Part shown: positions 7,069 through 14,483 of the stretch, one piece after another | How the letters are laid out: each line of letters begins with the position of its first letter | Position numbering within the stretch: the first letter of the stretch is position 1 | Assembly (NCBI GenBank): GCA_937864895.1 | Contig: CALMDF010000330.1 | Coordinates: 1 to 16,803, forward strand | Length of the DNA: 16,803 bases | DNA from: an uncultured Holophagales bacterium | Lineage (GTDB): Bacteria; Acidobacteriota; Thermoanaerobaculia; UBA5066 | Reading direction: 5' to 3' | Notes under the pieces: generated by a model | What the model was told of the DNA's origin: nothing | The model's database searches: none | What the model saw: the letters and a program-made list of their open reading frames with translations, nothing else | Made by a program: the position numbers and the translations under genes

Positions 7069-8436
7069 ATGACGGCTTCCAGGGTCACCGTGATCGGAGG
7101 CGGGTTCGCCGGCGTCGAGTGCGCGAGCTTTCTCGCGCGCCGCGGGCATCCCGTCCGCCTCCTCGAGATGCGCCCCGTGCGGACGACGGACGCCCACGAG
7201 ACCGACCGCCTCGCCGAGATGGTCTGCTCGAACTCCTTCCGCTCGGACAACCCCGGGAACGCCGTCGGGCTCCTCAAGCGCGAGATGGAGCTCCTCGGGT
7301 CGCTCGTGATGGAGGAGGCGCGCCGTGCCGCCGTCCCGGCCGGGGACGCGCTCGCCGTGGACCGGGAGCTCTTCGCCCGCGCCGTCACGGCGCGGGTCGA
7401 GGCGGAGCCGCTCGTGGAGCTCGTCCGCGAGGAGGCGCCCTCCCTCCCCGACCCGGGGGACGGCTTCGTCGTCGTCGCGACGGGGCCCCTCACCTCGCCC
7501 GCCCTCTCCGGGGCGCTCCTCGCGGCCCTCGGCGGGAGCCACCTCTACTTCTACGACTCCGTCGCCCCGATCGTGGAGGCCTCCTCGCTAGACATGTCGG
7601 TCCTCTACGCCGCGAGCCGCTGGGGGAAGGGGGGCGGAGCGGACTACCTGAACGTGCCGCTCTCCCGCGAGGAGTACGAGACCTTCGTGGGAGAGCTCCT
7701 CGCCGGGGAGAAGGTCCCGTTCCACGACTTCGAGAAGGCGGTCTTCTTCGAGGGCTGCCTGCCCGTGGAGGCCATGGCCGAGCGCGGGATCGAGACCCTT
7801 CGCCACGGCCCGATGAAGCCCTTCGGCCTCCGGGACCCGCGGACGGGGCGCGAGCCCTACGCCGCGGTCCAGCTCCGGCAGGACAACCTCGCGAGGACGC
7901 ACTACAACATCGTCGGCTTCCAGACGAAGCTGAGGGTGGGCGAGCAGCGGCGGGTCTTCCGGTCGCTCCCGGGCCTCGCGAACGCCGAGTTCGTGAGGTA
8001 CGGGATGCTCCACAGGAACACCTTCCTGAACGGGCCGGCGCACCTCGACCGCCTCTTCCGCTGGAAGAGGGACGGGCGCTTCTTCTTCGCGGGGCAGATC
8101 ACCGGCGTCGAGGGGTACCTCGAGTCGGCCGCCACGGGGCTCCTCGCGGGCGCGACGCTCGCGCAGCTCCTCGAGGGGCGCGAGCCGGTCCCCCTCCCCT
8201 TCTCGACGGCGCTCGGCGCCCTCTCGAGGCACGTCTCGGAGAGCGACGAGTCGAACTACGCGCCGATGAACGTCACGTTCGGCCTCATCGACGACACCGG
8301 GGTGCCGCCGACGAAGGACCGGGCGAAACGGCGCGAGGAGATCGTCCGCCGGGCGCTCGAGTCCGTCGCGCTCTGGAGGGACGCGGCGCTCGGCCTTCCC
8401 GTCGCGGCGGGGGCCGGGAAAGGGGGATCTTCATGA
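7069..8436 (+). CDS. trmFO: Methylenetetrahydrofolate-tRNA (uracil-5-)-methyltransferase TrmFO
   Basis: TrmFO makes 5-methyluridine at position 54 of the tRNA T-loop, using methylenetetrahydrofolate as carbon donor and FAD/NAD(P)H. The N-terminus has the FAD-binding dinucleotide motif V-I-G-G-G-F-A-G-V-E (residues 8-17) and L-E-M-R-P. The signature M-V-C53-S-N-S-F-R-S-D-N-P carries the cysteine equivalent to Bacillus C53. The second family cysteine is C230 in F-F-E-G-C-L-P-V-E. The Q-I-T-G-V-E-G-Y and S-N-Y-A-P-M-N-V blocks near the C-terminus are also diagnostic. The length of 455 residues is normal. ATG 7069 leaves the correct short lead-in before the FAD motif. It starts a plus-strand unit and its TGA overlaps the ATG of the following HExxH gene, implying co-translation. 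Confidence 0.97.
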   Translation: MTASRVTVIGGGFAGVECASFLARRGHPVRLLEMRPVRTTDAHETDRLAEMVCSNSFRSDNPGNAVGLLKREMELLGSLVMEEARRAAVPAGDALAVDRELFARAVTARVEAEPLVELVREEAPSLPDPGDGFVVVATGPLTSPALSGALLAALGGSHLYFYDSVAPIVEASSLDMSVLYAASRWGKGGGADYLNVPLSREEYETFVGELLAGEKVPFHDFEKAVFFEGCLPVEAMAERGIETLRHGPMKPFGLRDPRTGREPYAAVQLRQDNLARTHYNIVGFQTKLRVGEQRRVFRSLPGLANAEFVRYGMLHRNTFLNGPAHLDRLFRWKRDGRFFFAGQITGVEGYLESAATGLLAGATLAQLLEGREPVPLPFSTALGALSRHVSESDESNYAPMNVTFGLIDDTGVPPTKDRAKRREEIVRRALESVALWRDAALGLPVAAGAGKGGSS

Positions 8437-9323
8437 GCAAGCCCGGCGACGACGAGAAGGAAGCGCCCCTCGACCGCGGTCCGAGCCCCTGGATCTCGAG
8501 GGAAGGAGAGGTCGTCCACCCCGACGCCCCGGCCGGCAGCGGCGGGATCGGGAGGTTCCGGATGGCGGGGAGCCTCGGCTCCGACGGGAACGGCGCGGAC
8601 GACGTGCGGCATCCGCGCGCGCCCTCGGTGCGGTTCGAGGCGCTGTCGGGAGACGAGAAGGCCGAGGTTCTCGACGGCGGGGTGAAGGTCAAGGAGAAGC
8701 CGCGCAACCCCCCGCCCCGGACCGTCCCGAGAAAGATAGCCCTCAAGAAAACCCTCCCCTCCTTCGATCTCGACGTGGTCCTCGAGATCGTCGCCGACAA
8801 CGACGCCGGGACGATCAGCGGCGCCAAGACCGAGCTGGACGGCTCCGGGGTCGCGCTGACGGGCATCGCCTTCGAGATCAACTCGGCACCGGGCCAGGAG
8901 GAAGCGAAGCCGACGGACAAGGTCGTGGCCCTCACGGGGAAGGCGACCATTTCCGGGACCGCCACGATCCAGGTCGTCTACGGGACGGTCCTCGGACAGC
9001 GGGTCCTGCCCGAGGAGGAGGCCTCCTGGGGCCGCGGGACGACGCCCGGGGACGTCGCCGCGAACGACATCACGATCGGCTTCCACGAGTCCTGCCACCG
9101 GGACGACTACGTCGCCTACCTCTCGGCGAGCCTGCCCATCCAGAGCCACTCGTTCCGGGTCGGGATGACCGTCGCGCAGTTCGACGCGGAGGCGGCCCGG
9201 ATCGGGAAGGCGATCGACGACTGGTTCGAGGCGGCCGAGGCGGCCTCGCGGACGAAGACCGACGAGGTCGGGACGAAGATGTCCGAGTACGTGAAGACGC
9301 ACCCGGGCTCCACGGGTCACTGA
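8433..9323 (+). CDS. Unrecognised soluble protein with HExxH motif, putative metallopeptidase-like
   Basis: A 296-residue protein starting at an ATG that overlaps the trmFO stop (ATGA), with GGGGGA as ribosome site. There is no signal peptide or membrane segment. Residues 1-110 are polar and glycine/proline-rich, probably disordered. Residues about 110-205 are rich in alternating beta-like stretches such as K-V-V-A-L-T-G-K-A-T-I-S-G-T-A. Then comes I-T-I-G-F-H218-E-S-C-H222-R-D-D-Y, an HExxH zinc motif followed by a helical, lysine/alanine-rich end with R-T-K-T-D-E-V-G. The arrangement faintly recalls DUF922-type putative peptidases (HExxH plus a later D/E-T-x-H-G-like motif), but the later motif here lacks a histidine, so catalysis is uncertain. 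The frame stays open far upstream inside trmFO, but that part is a shadow. Function unknown; not part of the conserved trmFO-xerC neighbourhood. Confidence 0.8.
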   Translation: MSKPGDDEKEAPLDRGPSPWISREGEVVHPDAPAGSGGIGRFRMAGSLGSDGNGADDVRHPRAPSVRFEALSGDEKAEVLDGGVKVKEKPRNPPPRTVPRKIALKKTLPSFDLDVVLEIVADNDAGTISGAKTELDGSGVALTGIAFEINSAPGQEEAKPTDKVVALTGKATISGTATIQVVYGTVLGQRVLPEEEASWGRGTTPGDVAANDITIGFHESCHRDDYVAYLSASLPIQSHSFRVGMTVAQFDAEAARIGKAIDDWFEAAEAASRTKTDEVGTKMSEYVKTHPGSTGH

Positions 9324-9343
9324 CGACGCAAACGGGAGAACCG

Positions 9344-9670
9344 ATGAAACGAACCGCCTCCCTCGCACTCCTCTCACTCCTCGCCCTTCCGCTCGCCGCG
9401 GCCGAGCCGCCGAAACGGTCGGCCGCGTGGGAGGCGAACTGCACCGTCTGCCACGGGGACGACGGCCGGAGCCAGACCGAGGAAGGCCTGAAGAAGCGGG
9501 CGCGGAACCTGGCCGACCCGAAGTGGCAGGCGAGCGTCTCGGACGGGCGCCTCGAGTCCTCGATCAAGCGGGGACACGACAGGATGCCCGCGTTCGGCCG
9601 GAAGCTCTCGGGCGAGCAGGTCAAGGCGCTCGTCGCGGAGATCCGCGGGCTCGTGAAGCCGGGGTCCTGA
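9344..9670 (+). CDS. Small periplasmic c-type cytochrome
   Basis: A 108-residue exported monohaem cytochrome c. The Sec signal peptide spans about residues 1-20 (M-K-R-T then a leucine-rich core, cleavage after A-A-A). The haem site is C33-T-V-C36-H37-G, and M81 in D-R-M-P-A-F-G is the likely sixth haem ligand, as in class I cytochromes of the cytochrome_CBB3/cytochrome c6-like type. It would carry electrons in the periplasm; partners are not visible in this window. The ATG has GGGAG about seven bases upstream and lies 20 bases after the HExxH gene, so it is probably in the same transcript. Its presence between trmFO and xerC is unrelated to their functions. Confidence 0.92.
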   Translation: MKRTASLALLSLLALPLAAAEPPKRSAAWEANCTVCHGDDGRSQTEEGLKKRARNLADPKWQASVSDGRLESSIKRGHDRMPAFGRKLSGEQVKALVAEIRGLVKPGS

Positions 9671-9686
9671 GGATTCCGGAGGGGGC

Positions 9687-10610
9687 GTGAGCCTCGTCGA
9701 GGGCCTCGCGGAGTTCGAGCGGCACCTCGCCGACGAGAGAGCCGTCTCGCCTCACACGCGAAAGGCCTACCTCGACGACGTCGGGCGGTTCCTCGCGTTC
9801 CTCTCGCGCTACACGGGGAACGAGGCGTCGGAGATCGAGGCGGGCGACGTCGACGCCCTTTCCGTGCGGTCCTGGCTCGCCTCGCTCCGTGCCGACGGCC
9901 TCGCCCGGACCTCGATCGTGAGGCGGCTCTCGGCCCTCCGGAGCTTCTTCACGTTCCTCGAGCGGGAGGGGCTCGCCGAGGGGAACCCCGCTCGGGGCGT
10001 GGCGACCCCGAGGACCGACAAACCGCTCCCCGTCTCCCTCTCGGTCGCCGAGGCGGCGGCCGTCGTCGAGGCGCCGGCCGGCGACACCGAGCTCGGCTTG
10101 CGCGACCGGGCGCTCCTCGAGCTCCTCTACGCGACCGGCCTGCGCGTCTCCGAGCTCGTCGGCCTCTCCCTTCCCGACGTCGACCTCCCGGGGCGCCAGG
10201 TGCGGACGATCGGCAAGGGACGCAAGGAGCGGATCGTCCCCTTCGGCGAGAAGGCGGCCGCCGCGCTCTCGGCGTGGCTTCCCGGGCGGCTCGCGCTCCT
10301 CGCCGGACGCCGGGTGAGGGGCGAGCCGCTCTTCCTGAACGCCCGCGGCGGGCGCCTCACGGACCGGAGCGTGAGGAGAGTCCTCCTCTCGGCCCTCTCG
10401 GCGGCCGACGTCTCCCGCCACGCCTCCCCGCACGCCCTCCGTCACTCCTTCGCGACGCACCTGCTCTCGGCCGGGGCCGACCTGCGGACGATCCAGGAGC
10501 TCCTCGGGCACGCGTCCCTCGCCACGACCCAGAAGTACACGCACCTGGACGTCGAGCACCTCATGGAGGTCTACCGGAAGGCCCACCCGAAGGCGGAGGA
10601 GGAGAGGTGA
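9687..10610 (+). CDS. xerC: Tyrosine recombinase XerC-like
   Basis: A site-specific recombinase that with XerD resolves chromosome dimers at dif during division. The N-terminal SAM-like core-binding domain covers residues 1-90 (S-P-H-T-R-K-A-Y). The catalytic domain begins near 115. All six catalytic positions are visible: R153 (T-G-L-R-V-S-E-L), K177, H249 and R252 ([10 protein letters not shown]), H275 (L-L-G-H-A-S) and nucleophile Y284 (T-Q-K-Y-T-H). The 307-residue length suits XerC/XerD; the position before hslV matches codV/xerC in Bacillus and Deltaproteobacteria, which is why XerC is preferred over XerD. The start is GTG 9687, preceded by a strong GGAGGGGG one base before it extends into the start region, 16 bases after the cytochrome gene. 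Confidence 0.93.
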   Translation: MSLVEGLAEFERHLADERAVSPHTRKAYLDDVGRFLAFLSRYTGNEASEIEAGDVDALSVRSWLASLRADGLARTSIVRRLSALRSFFTFLEREGLAEGNPARGVATPRTDKPLPVSLSVAEAAAVVEAPAGDTELGLRDRALLELLYATGLRVSELVGLSLPDVDLPGRQVRTIGKGRKERIVPFGEKAAAALSAWLPGRLALLAGRRVRGEPLFLNARGGRLTDRSVRRVLLSALSAADVSRHASPHALRHSFATHLLSAGADLRTIQELLGHASLATTQKYTHLDVEHLMEVYRKAHPKAEEER

Positions 10611-10619
10611 GGGCGCGGG

Positions 10620-10625
10620 TAGACT
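10620..10625 (+). promoter_or_regulatory. Candidate internal -10 before hslV (TAGACT)
   Basis: TAGACT is followed by seven cytosines (10626-10632) and then the GTG start of hslV. No purine-rich ribosome site exists in this 22-base gap, so a leaderless transcript is the simplest explanation. This would let hslVU be expressed apart from xerC. No -35 is recognisable. Confidence 0.4.
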
Positions 10626-10632
10626 CCCCCCC

Positions 10633-11178
10633 GTGAGCGAGATTCCCGTGTTCCACCACACGACCGTCCTCGCCGTTCGCAGGGACGGCGCCGTCGCCCT
10701 CGGCAGCGACGGCCAGGTGACGCTCGGCACGACGATCCTGAAGCAGGGGGCCTCGAAGATCCGCCGCCTCGCGGGGGGCTCGGTCCTCGCCGGCTTCGCC
10801 GGGTCGACGGCCGACGCCGTCACCCTCTTCACCCGCTTCGAGCGGAAGCTGGACGAGTTCAACGGCCAGCTCGAGCGGGCCGCCATCGAGCTCGCGACCG
10901 ACTGGCGGACCGAGAAGACGCTTCGCACCCTCGAGGCGCTCCTCGTCGTCGCCGATCGCGAGAAGACGCTCCTCCTCTCGGGAACCGGGGACGTCATCTC
11001 GCCCGACGAGGGGATCCTCGCCGTCGGGTCGGGCGGGCCTTACGCCACCGCGGCGGCGCGCGCCCTCCTCCAGAACACCCCGATGCCCGCCGCCGAGATC
11101 GTCCGGGCCGCGTTGAAGATCGCCGCGGGGATCGACATCTACACCAACGACGCGATCTCGGTGGAGACTCTCCCGTGA
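10633..11178 (+). CDS. hslV: ATP-dependent protease subunit HslV (ClpQ)
   Basis: HslV is the proteasome-like threonine peptidase that forms a double hexamer capped by HslU. The precursor starts at GTG 10633 and has a nine-residue lead (M-S-E-I-P-V-F-H-H) before T10-T-V-L-A-V-R-R. T10 would be the catalytic N-terminal threonine after processing. Counting from T10, D17 and K33 (precursor D26 and K42) fall at the expected active-site positions, in S-D-G-Q-V-T and A-S-K-I-R-R-L. The 181-residue length is typical. The stop overlaps the hslU start by four bases (GTGA), so the two subunits are translationally coupled. Confidence 0.97.
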   Translation: MSEIPVFHHTTVLAVRRDGAVALGSDGQVTLGTTILKQGASKIRRLAGGSVLAGFAGSTADAVTLFTRFERKLDEFNGQLERAAIELATDWRTEKTLRTLEALLVVADREKTLLLSGTGDVISPDEGILAVGSGGPYATAAARALLQNTPMPAAEIVRAALKIAAGIDIYTNDAISVETLP

Positions 11179-12533
11179 CCCGGCCCGCCTCCCCGCGCGA
11201 GGCGCGCCTCCGCGACCTCTCCCCACGCCGGATCGTCGCCGAGCTCGACCGCCACGTCGTCGGGCAGGGGAAGGCCAAGCGGGCCGTCGCCGTCGCCCTC
11301 CGCGACCGCTGGAGGCGCCAGCAGCTCCCCGCCGAGGTGGCGCGGGAGATCACGCCGAAGAACATCCTCATGGTCGGACCGACGGGCGTCGGGAAGACCG
11401 AGATCGCCCGCCGGATGGCGCGCCTCGTCGACGCCCCGTTCGTGAAGGTCGAGGCGTCGAAGTTCACCGAGGTCGGCTACGTCGGGCGCGACGTCGAGTC
11501 GATCGCCCGGGACCTCGTCGAGGCGGCGATCCGGCTCGTGAAGGACGAACGGCGCGAGCGCGTCCTCGAGAAGGCCCAGGCCGCGGCCGAGGCCAGGCTC
11601 GTCGACCTCCTCGCGACGCAGGTCGACCCGGCGGGCTTCGTCCCGGGGCCGGACTCGAAGGAGCGGCTCCGCCGCGAGCTGCGAGAGGGCCGGCACGAGG
11701 CGCGCGAGGTCGAGCTCGAGGTCACCGACGACAGGACCCCCCAGATTTCCGTGATGACCCCGCAGGGGGTCGAGGAGATGGGGATCGACCTCCCCGGGAT
11801 GCTCCCGAACCTCTTCGGCGGCCCGAAGAAGAAGAAGGCGCGCCTTCCCGTCGCCGAGGCGCGGGCGATCCTCGTCGAGAAGGAGGCCGACGCCCTCTCC
11901 GACGAGGCGACCGTGGCGCAGGAGGCGATCCGGCGCGCGGAGGAGACGGGGATCGTCTTCCTCGACGAGATCGACAAGATCGCCGGGCGGGAGGGAAGGG
12001 CGGGCGGCCCCGACGTCTCGCGCGAGGGCGTCCAGCGCGACCTCCTCCCCCTCGTCGAGGGGACGACGGTGAAGACGAAGCACGGAAACGTGAGGACCGA
12101 CCACGTCCTCTTCGTGGCCGCCGGCGCGTTCCACGTCGCGCGCCCGTCCGACCTCATCCCGGAGCTGCAGGGGCGCTTCCCGATCCGCGTCGAGCTCGAC
12201 GCGCTGACCGAGGACGACTTCGTGAGGATCCTGACCGAGCCGGAGCACTCGCTCCCGAAGCAGGCCCGGGCGCTCCTCTCCGCCGAGGCGGTCGAGCTCG
12301 TCTTCGCCGAGGACGGCCTCGCCGAGATCGCGAAGGCCGCCGCCGAGACGAACCGGAACCTCGAGAACATCGGCGCCCGCCGGCTCCACACGATCCTCGA
12401 GCGGGTCCTCTCGGAGATCAGCTTCGCGGGCCCCGACGCGGCCGGGGCGCGGATCGTCATCGACCGGCCCGCGGTGGCGCGCGCCCTCGGCGACCTCGTC
12501 GCGAGCCGCGACCTCTCGCGCTTCGTCCTCTGA
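11175..12533 (+). CDS. hslU: HslU (ClpY) AAA+ unfoldase of the HslUV protease
   Basis: HslU unfolds substrates with ATP and feeds them to HslV in the cytoplasm. Walker A is G68-P-T-G-V-G-K-T; the pore loop is G101-Y-V-G; the intermediate I domain spans roughly residues 110-240; Walker B is I-V-F-L-D264-[14 protein letters not shown] and G-R-F-P-I-R-V carry the sensor and arginine-finger regions. The C-terminus ends D-L-S-R-F-V-L, the conserved tail that inserts into HslV. The length of 452 residues is normal. The start is GTG 11175 with GGTGGAG eight bases upstream inside hslV. The downstream lipoprotein gene starts four bases after the stop. Confidence 0.97.
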   Translation: MTRPASPREARLRDLSPRRIVAELDRHVVGQGKAKRAVAVALRDRWRRQQLPAEVAREITPKNILMVGPTGVGKTEIARRMARLVDAPFVKVEASKFTEVGYVGRDVESIARDLVEAAIRLVKDERRERVLEKAQAAAEARLVDLLATQVDPAGFVPGPDSKERLRRELREGRHEAREVELEVTDDRTPQISVMTPQGVEEMGIDLPGMLPNLFGGPKKKKARLPVAEARAILVEKEADALSDEATVAQEAIRRAEETGIVFLDEIDKIAGREGRAGGPDVSREGVQRDLLPLVEGTTVKTKHGNVRTDHVLFVAAGAFHVARPSDLIPELQGRFPIRVELDALTEDDFVRILTEPEHSLPKQARALLSAEAVELVFAEDGLAEIAKAAAETNRNLENIGARRLHTILERVLSEISFAGPDAAGARIVIDRPAVARALGDLVASRDLSRFVL

Positions 12534-12537
12534 GCCC

Positions 12538-13620
12538 TTGAGAGTCCGGAGAGTCCCCCTGCTCGTCCTCGCCGCGGCGCTCGCCGCCGGGTGCGGGAGG
12601 AAGATCGCTCCCGAGGCGCCGCTCCTCGTCCTGCCGGCCCGCCCCGAGCCGCTCCGGGTTGCGCAGGAAGGGGCGGACGTCGTCCTCCGGTTTCCCTTCC
12701 CGGCGAAGACGGTGCAGGGCTCGCCCCTCACGAACCTGACGCGCGTGACGGTCTACCGCGAGATCGTGCCCGCCCCCGCCGCGGCCCGCGCGCCGGAGCC
12801 GCCGGCGGAAGCGGCCGAGCGGGAGCGGCAGGAGAAGCTCTTCCTCCAGAGGGCCGAGGCGATCAGGGACCTCACGCTCGAGGACCTCGACGAGGTCACG
12901 GTCGGGAGCGAGCTCGTCGTTCGCGACTCGATGCTCCCGCTCTACCTCGAGAAGAGGCTCGGGCGGGTCTACCTCCGCTACGCCGTCACGGCGACCCGCG
13001 ACCGCAAGAGGGTCTCGCCGCTGTCGCCCCTCGTCTCGATCGTGCCGCGCGTCCCCCCCGCAGAGCCGCTGGGCCTCGTGGCCACCGTGGAGGAGGGGCG
13101 GGTCTGCCTGGAATGGCTCGCCCCCGCGGGGATGCTCGACGGGACGGCGCCGGCGACCGTCGCCGGCTACGCGGTCTACCGGCGCGACGAGTCCGAGGAG
13201 GCGTACGGCGAGTGGATCGGCGTCGTCCCGCGTCCGCCTTTCGTCGACGAAGGCGTCGCCCCGGGGAAGAGGCTCGTCTACACCGTGCGGGCCGCGCCGA
13301 CGACCGACTTCCCCCCCGTCCTCGGCCCCGCGGCGGACGAGACCGTGGCTGACACGAGGGACGTCTTCCCGCCGTCAGCGCCGGGCGGGTTCCTCGTCCT
13401 CGCGGAGGAAGGCGGCAACCGGCTCGTCTGGAACCCCGTCCTCTCACGCGACCTCGCCGGCTACCGCGTCTTCGCGAAGGACGGCGAGGGGGCCTGGCGG
13501 CTCCTCGCGGACGGCCTCGCCGACCCTGCGTACTACGACGCCGGCGCGCCGCGGGGGCGGCGGTACGGCGTCGCGGCCGTCGACGCCGCGGGGAACGAGA
13601 GCCCACGGGAGGAAAGATGA
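12538..13620 (+). CDS. Fibronectin type III lipoprotein with LptM-like N-terminus
   Basis: A 360-residue outer-envelope lipoprotein. The signal peptide ends in L-A-A-G-C19, a clean lipobox. The mature start, C-G-R-K-I-A-P-E-A-P, recalls the small LPS-assembly lipoprotein LptM (YifL), whose mature form begins C-G-L-K-G-P-L-Y and whose gene also precedes dapF in enterobacteria. Unlike LptM, a long body follows. An Fn3-like stretch lies at about 38-170, interrupted by an alanine/proline/glutamate-rich insert near 78-100. Two clearer Fn3 domains lie at about 172-262 and 275-358, each with the W-x-P or A-G-Y-x-V-Y/F pattern. The start is TTG 12538, the only start that keeps the full signal peptide; no Shine-Dalgarno is seen, so it probably depends on coupling to hslU. 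Its stop overlaps dapF (ATGA). Confidence 0.85.
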   Translation: MRVRRVPLLVLAAALAAGCGRKIAPEAPLLVLPARPEPLRVAQEGADVVLRFPFPAKTVQGSPLTNLTRVTVYREIVPAPAAARAPEPPAEAAERERQEKLFLQRAEAIRDLTLEDLDEVTVGSELVVRDSMLPLYLEKRLGRVYLRYAVTATRDRKRVSPLSPLVSIVPRVPPAEPLGLVATVEEGRVCLEWLAPAGMLDGTAPATVAGYAVYRRDESEEAYGEWIGVVPRPPFVDEGVAPGKRLVYTVRAAPTTDFPPVLGPAADETVADTRDVFPPSAPGGFLVLAEEGGNRLVWNPVLSRDLAGYRVFAKDGEGAWRLLADGLADPAYYDAGAPRGRRYGVAAVDAAGNESPREER

Positions 13621-14483
13621 CCCGACCGACGATCGGAGGCCTGTCGAGGCTTTTCTGGAAGATGGCCGGGGCGGGGAACGACTTCCTCGTCTTCGAGGGG
13701 GCGGCGAACGTCGGCGGGCGCGAGGCGGAGACGATCCGGCGGCTCTGCCGGCGGGGGACGGGCGTGGGCGCCGACGGGGTCCTCTTCGTCTCGCCGGCGG
13801 AGTCCGCGGGCCCGGTCCGCGAGATCCGGCTCGACTACTTCAACGCGGACGGCGGACCGGCCCGCTTCTGCGCGAACGGGACCCGGTGCGCCGCCCGCTT
13901 CGGCGTCTTCCGGGGGCTCGCCGACCCGGACCTCGTCGTCCACACCGGCTGGGGGGCGATCCGGGCCACGGTCCGCGAGGACGGCAACGTCACGCTCCGG
14001 CTCCCGGAGCCGATCGCGCTCGGAGGCTCCCTGGCGACCTTCGACCCGGAGGGCCGGCGGGTCGAGCCGCGCGCGGCGAGCCTCACGGTCGGCGTCCCGC
14101 ACCTCGTGGTCTTCTGTGCGGGAGAGGTCGAGGTCGAGACGCTCGACGTGGCGGCCCTCGGCCCCCCGCTCCGCCGCCATCCCGGGCTCCCGGAGGGGGC
14201 CAACGTCAACTTCGTCTCGGTGCGGGGCGGGTCGCGCCTGTCGGTGAGGACCTTCGAGCGGGGCGTCGAAGCCGAGACGCTCTCCTGCGGCTCGGGCGTC
14301 GTCGCCTCGGCCGTCGTCGCGGGGGCCGAACGGGGGCAGGTACCGCCCGTCGCGGTCGCGACCCGCTCCGGGAGCGCCCTCGTCGTCGACTTCCGGCTCG
14401 AGGGGAGCCTCGCCCACGACGTCACCCTGACCGGCGACGCGCGCTTCGTCTTCGAGGCGCTGCTCAACCAGGAGGCCCTGTGA
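13617..14483 (+). CDS. dapF: Diaminopimelate epimerase DapF
   Basis: DapF converts LL- to meso-diaminopimelate, used for lysine and for peptidoglycan cross-links. The N-terminal signature K-M-A-G-A-G-N-D-F is at residues 15-23. The two catalytic cysteines are C85 (F-C-A-N-G-T-R-C) and C224 (E-T-L-S-C-G-S-G). N-F-V-S-V preceded by P-E-G-A-N-V is also conserved. One oddity: the usual C-G-N-G after the first cysteine reads C-A-N-G. Length is 288 residues, slightly long because of a 12-residue lead before the first strand. The ATG overlaps the lipoprotein stop and is preceded by GGAGG at short distance. The stop overlaps the next start (GTGA). Confidence 0.95.
   Translation: MTRPTIGGLSRLFWKMAGAGNDFLVFEGAANVGGREAETIRRLCRRGTGVGADGVLFVSPAESAGPVREIRLDYFNADGGPARFCANGTRCAARFGVFRGLADPDLVVHTGWGAIRATVREDGNVTLRLPEPIALGGSLATFDPEGRRVEPRAASLTVGVPHLVVFCAGEVEVETLDVAALGPPLRRHPGLPEGANVNFVSVRGGSRLSVRTFERGVEAETLSCGSGVVASAVVAGAERGQVPPVAVATRSGSALVVDFRLEGSLAHDVTLTGDARFVFEALLNQEAL

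Noticed and set aside
7017..8432. The open frame upstream of, and continuous with, the HExxH protein, suggesting a 768-residue fusion.
   Set aside because: This part overlaps trmFO in another frame and is arginine/proline/glycine-rich with no domain. The ATG at 8433 with GGGGGA and an ATGA overlap is the natural start.
12498..12512. GTCGCG/CGCGAC hairpin near the end of hslU as a terminator.
   Set aside because: Only six base pairs with a 3-base loop, inside the conserved C-terminal codons of HslU, and the next gene starts four bases after the stop.
13886..14479. An open frame continuous with the FAH gene, suggesting a longer N-terminus.
   Set aside because: It is out of frame within dapF and low-complexity. 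GTG 14480 with AGGAGG gives a normal FAH-family length.
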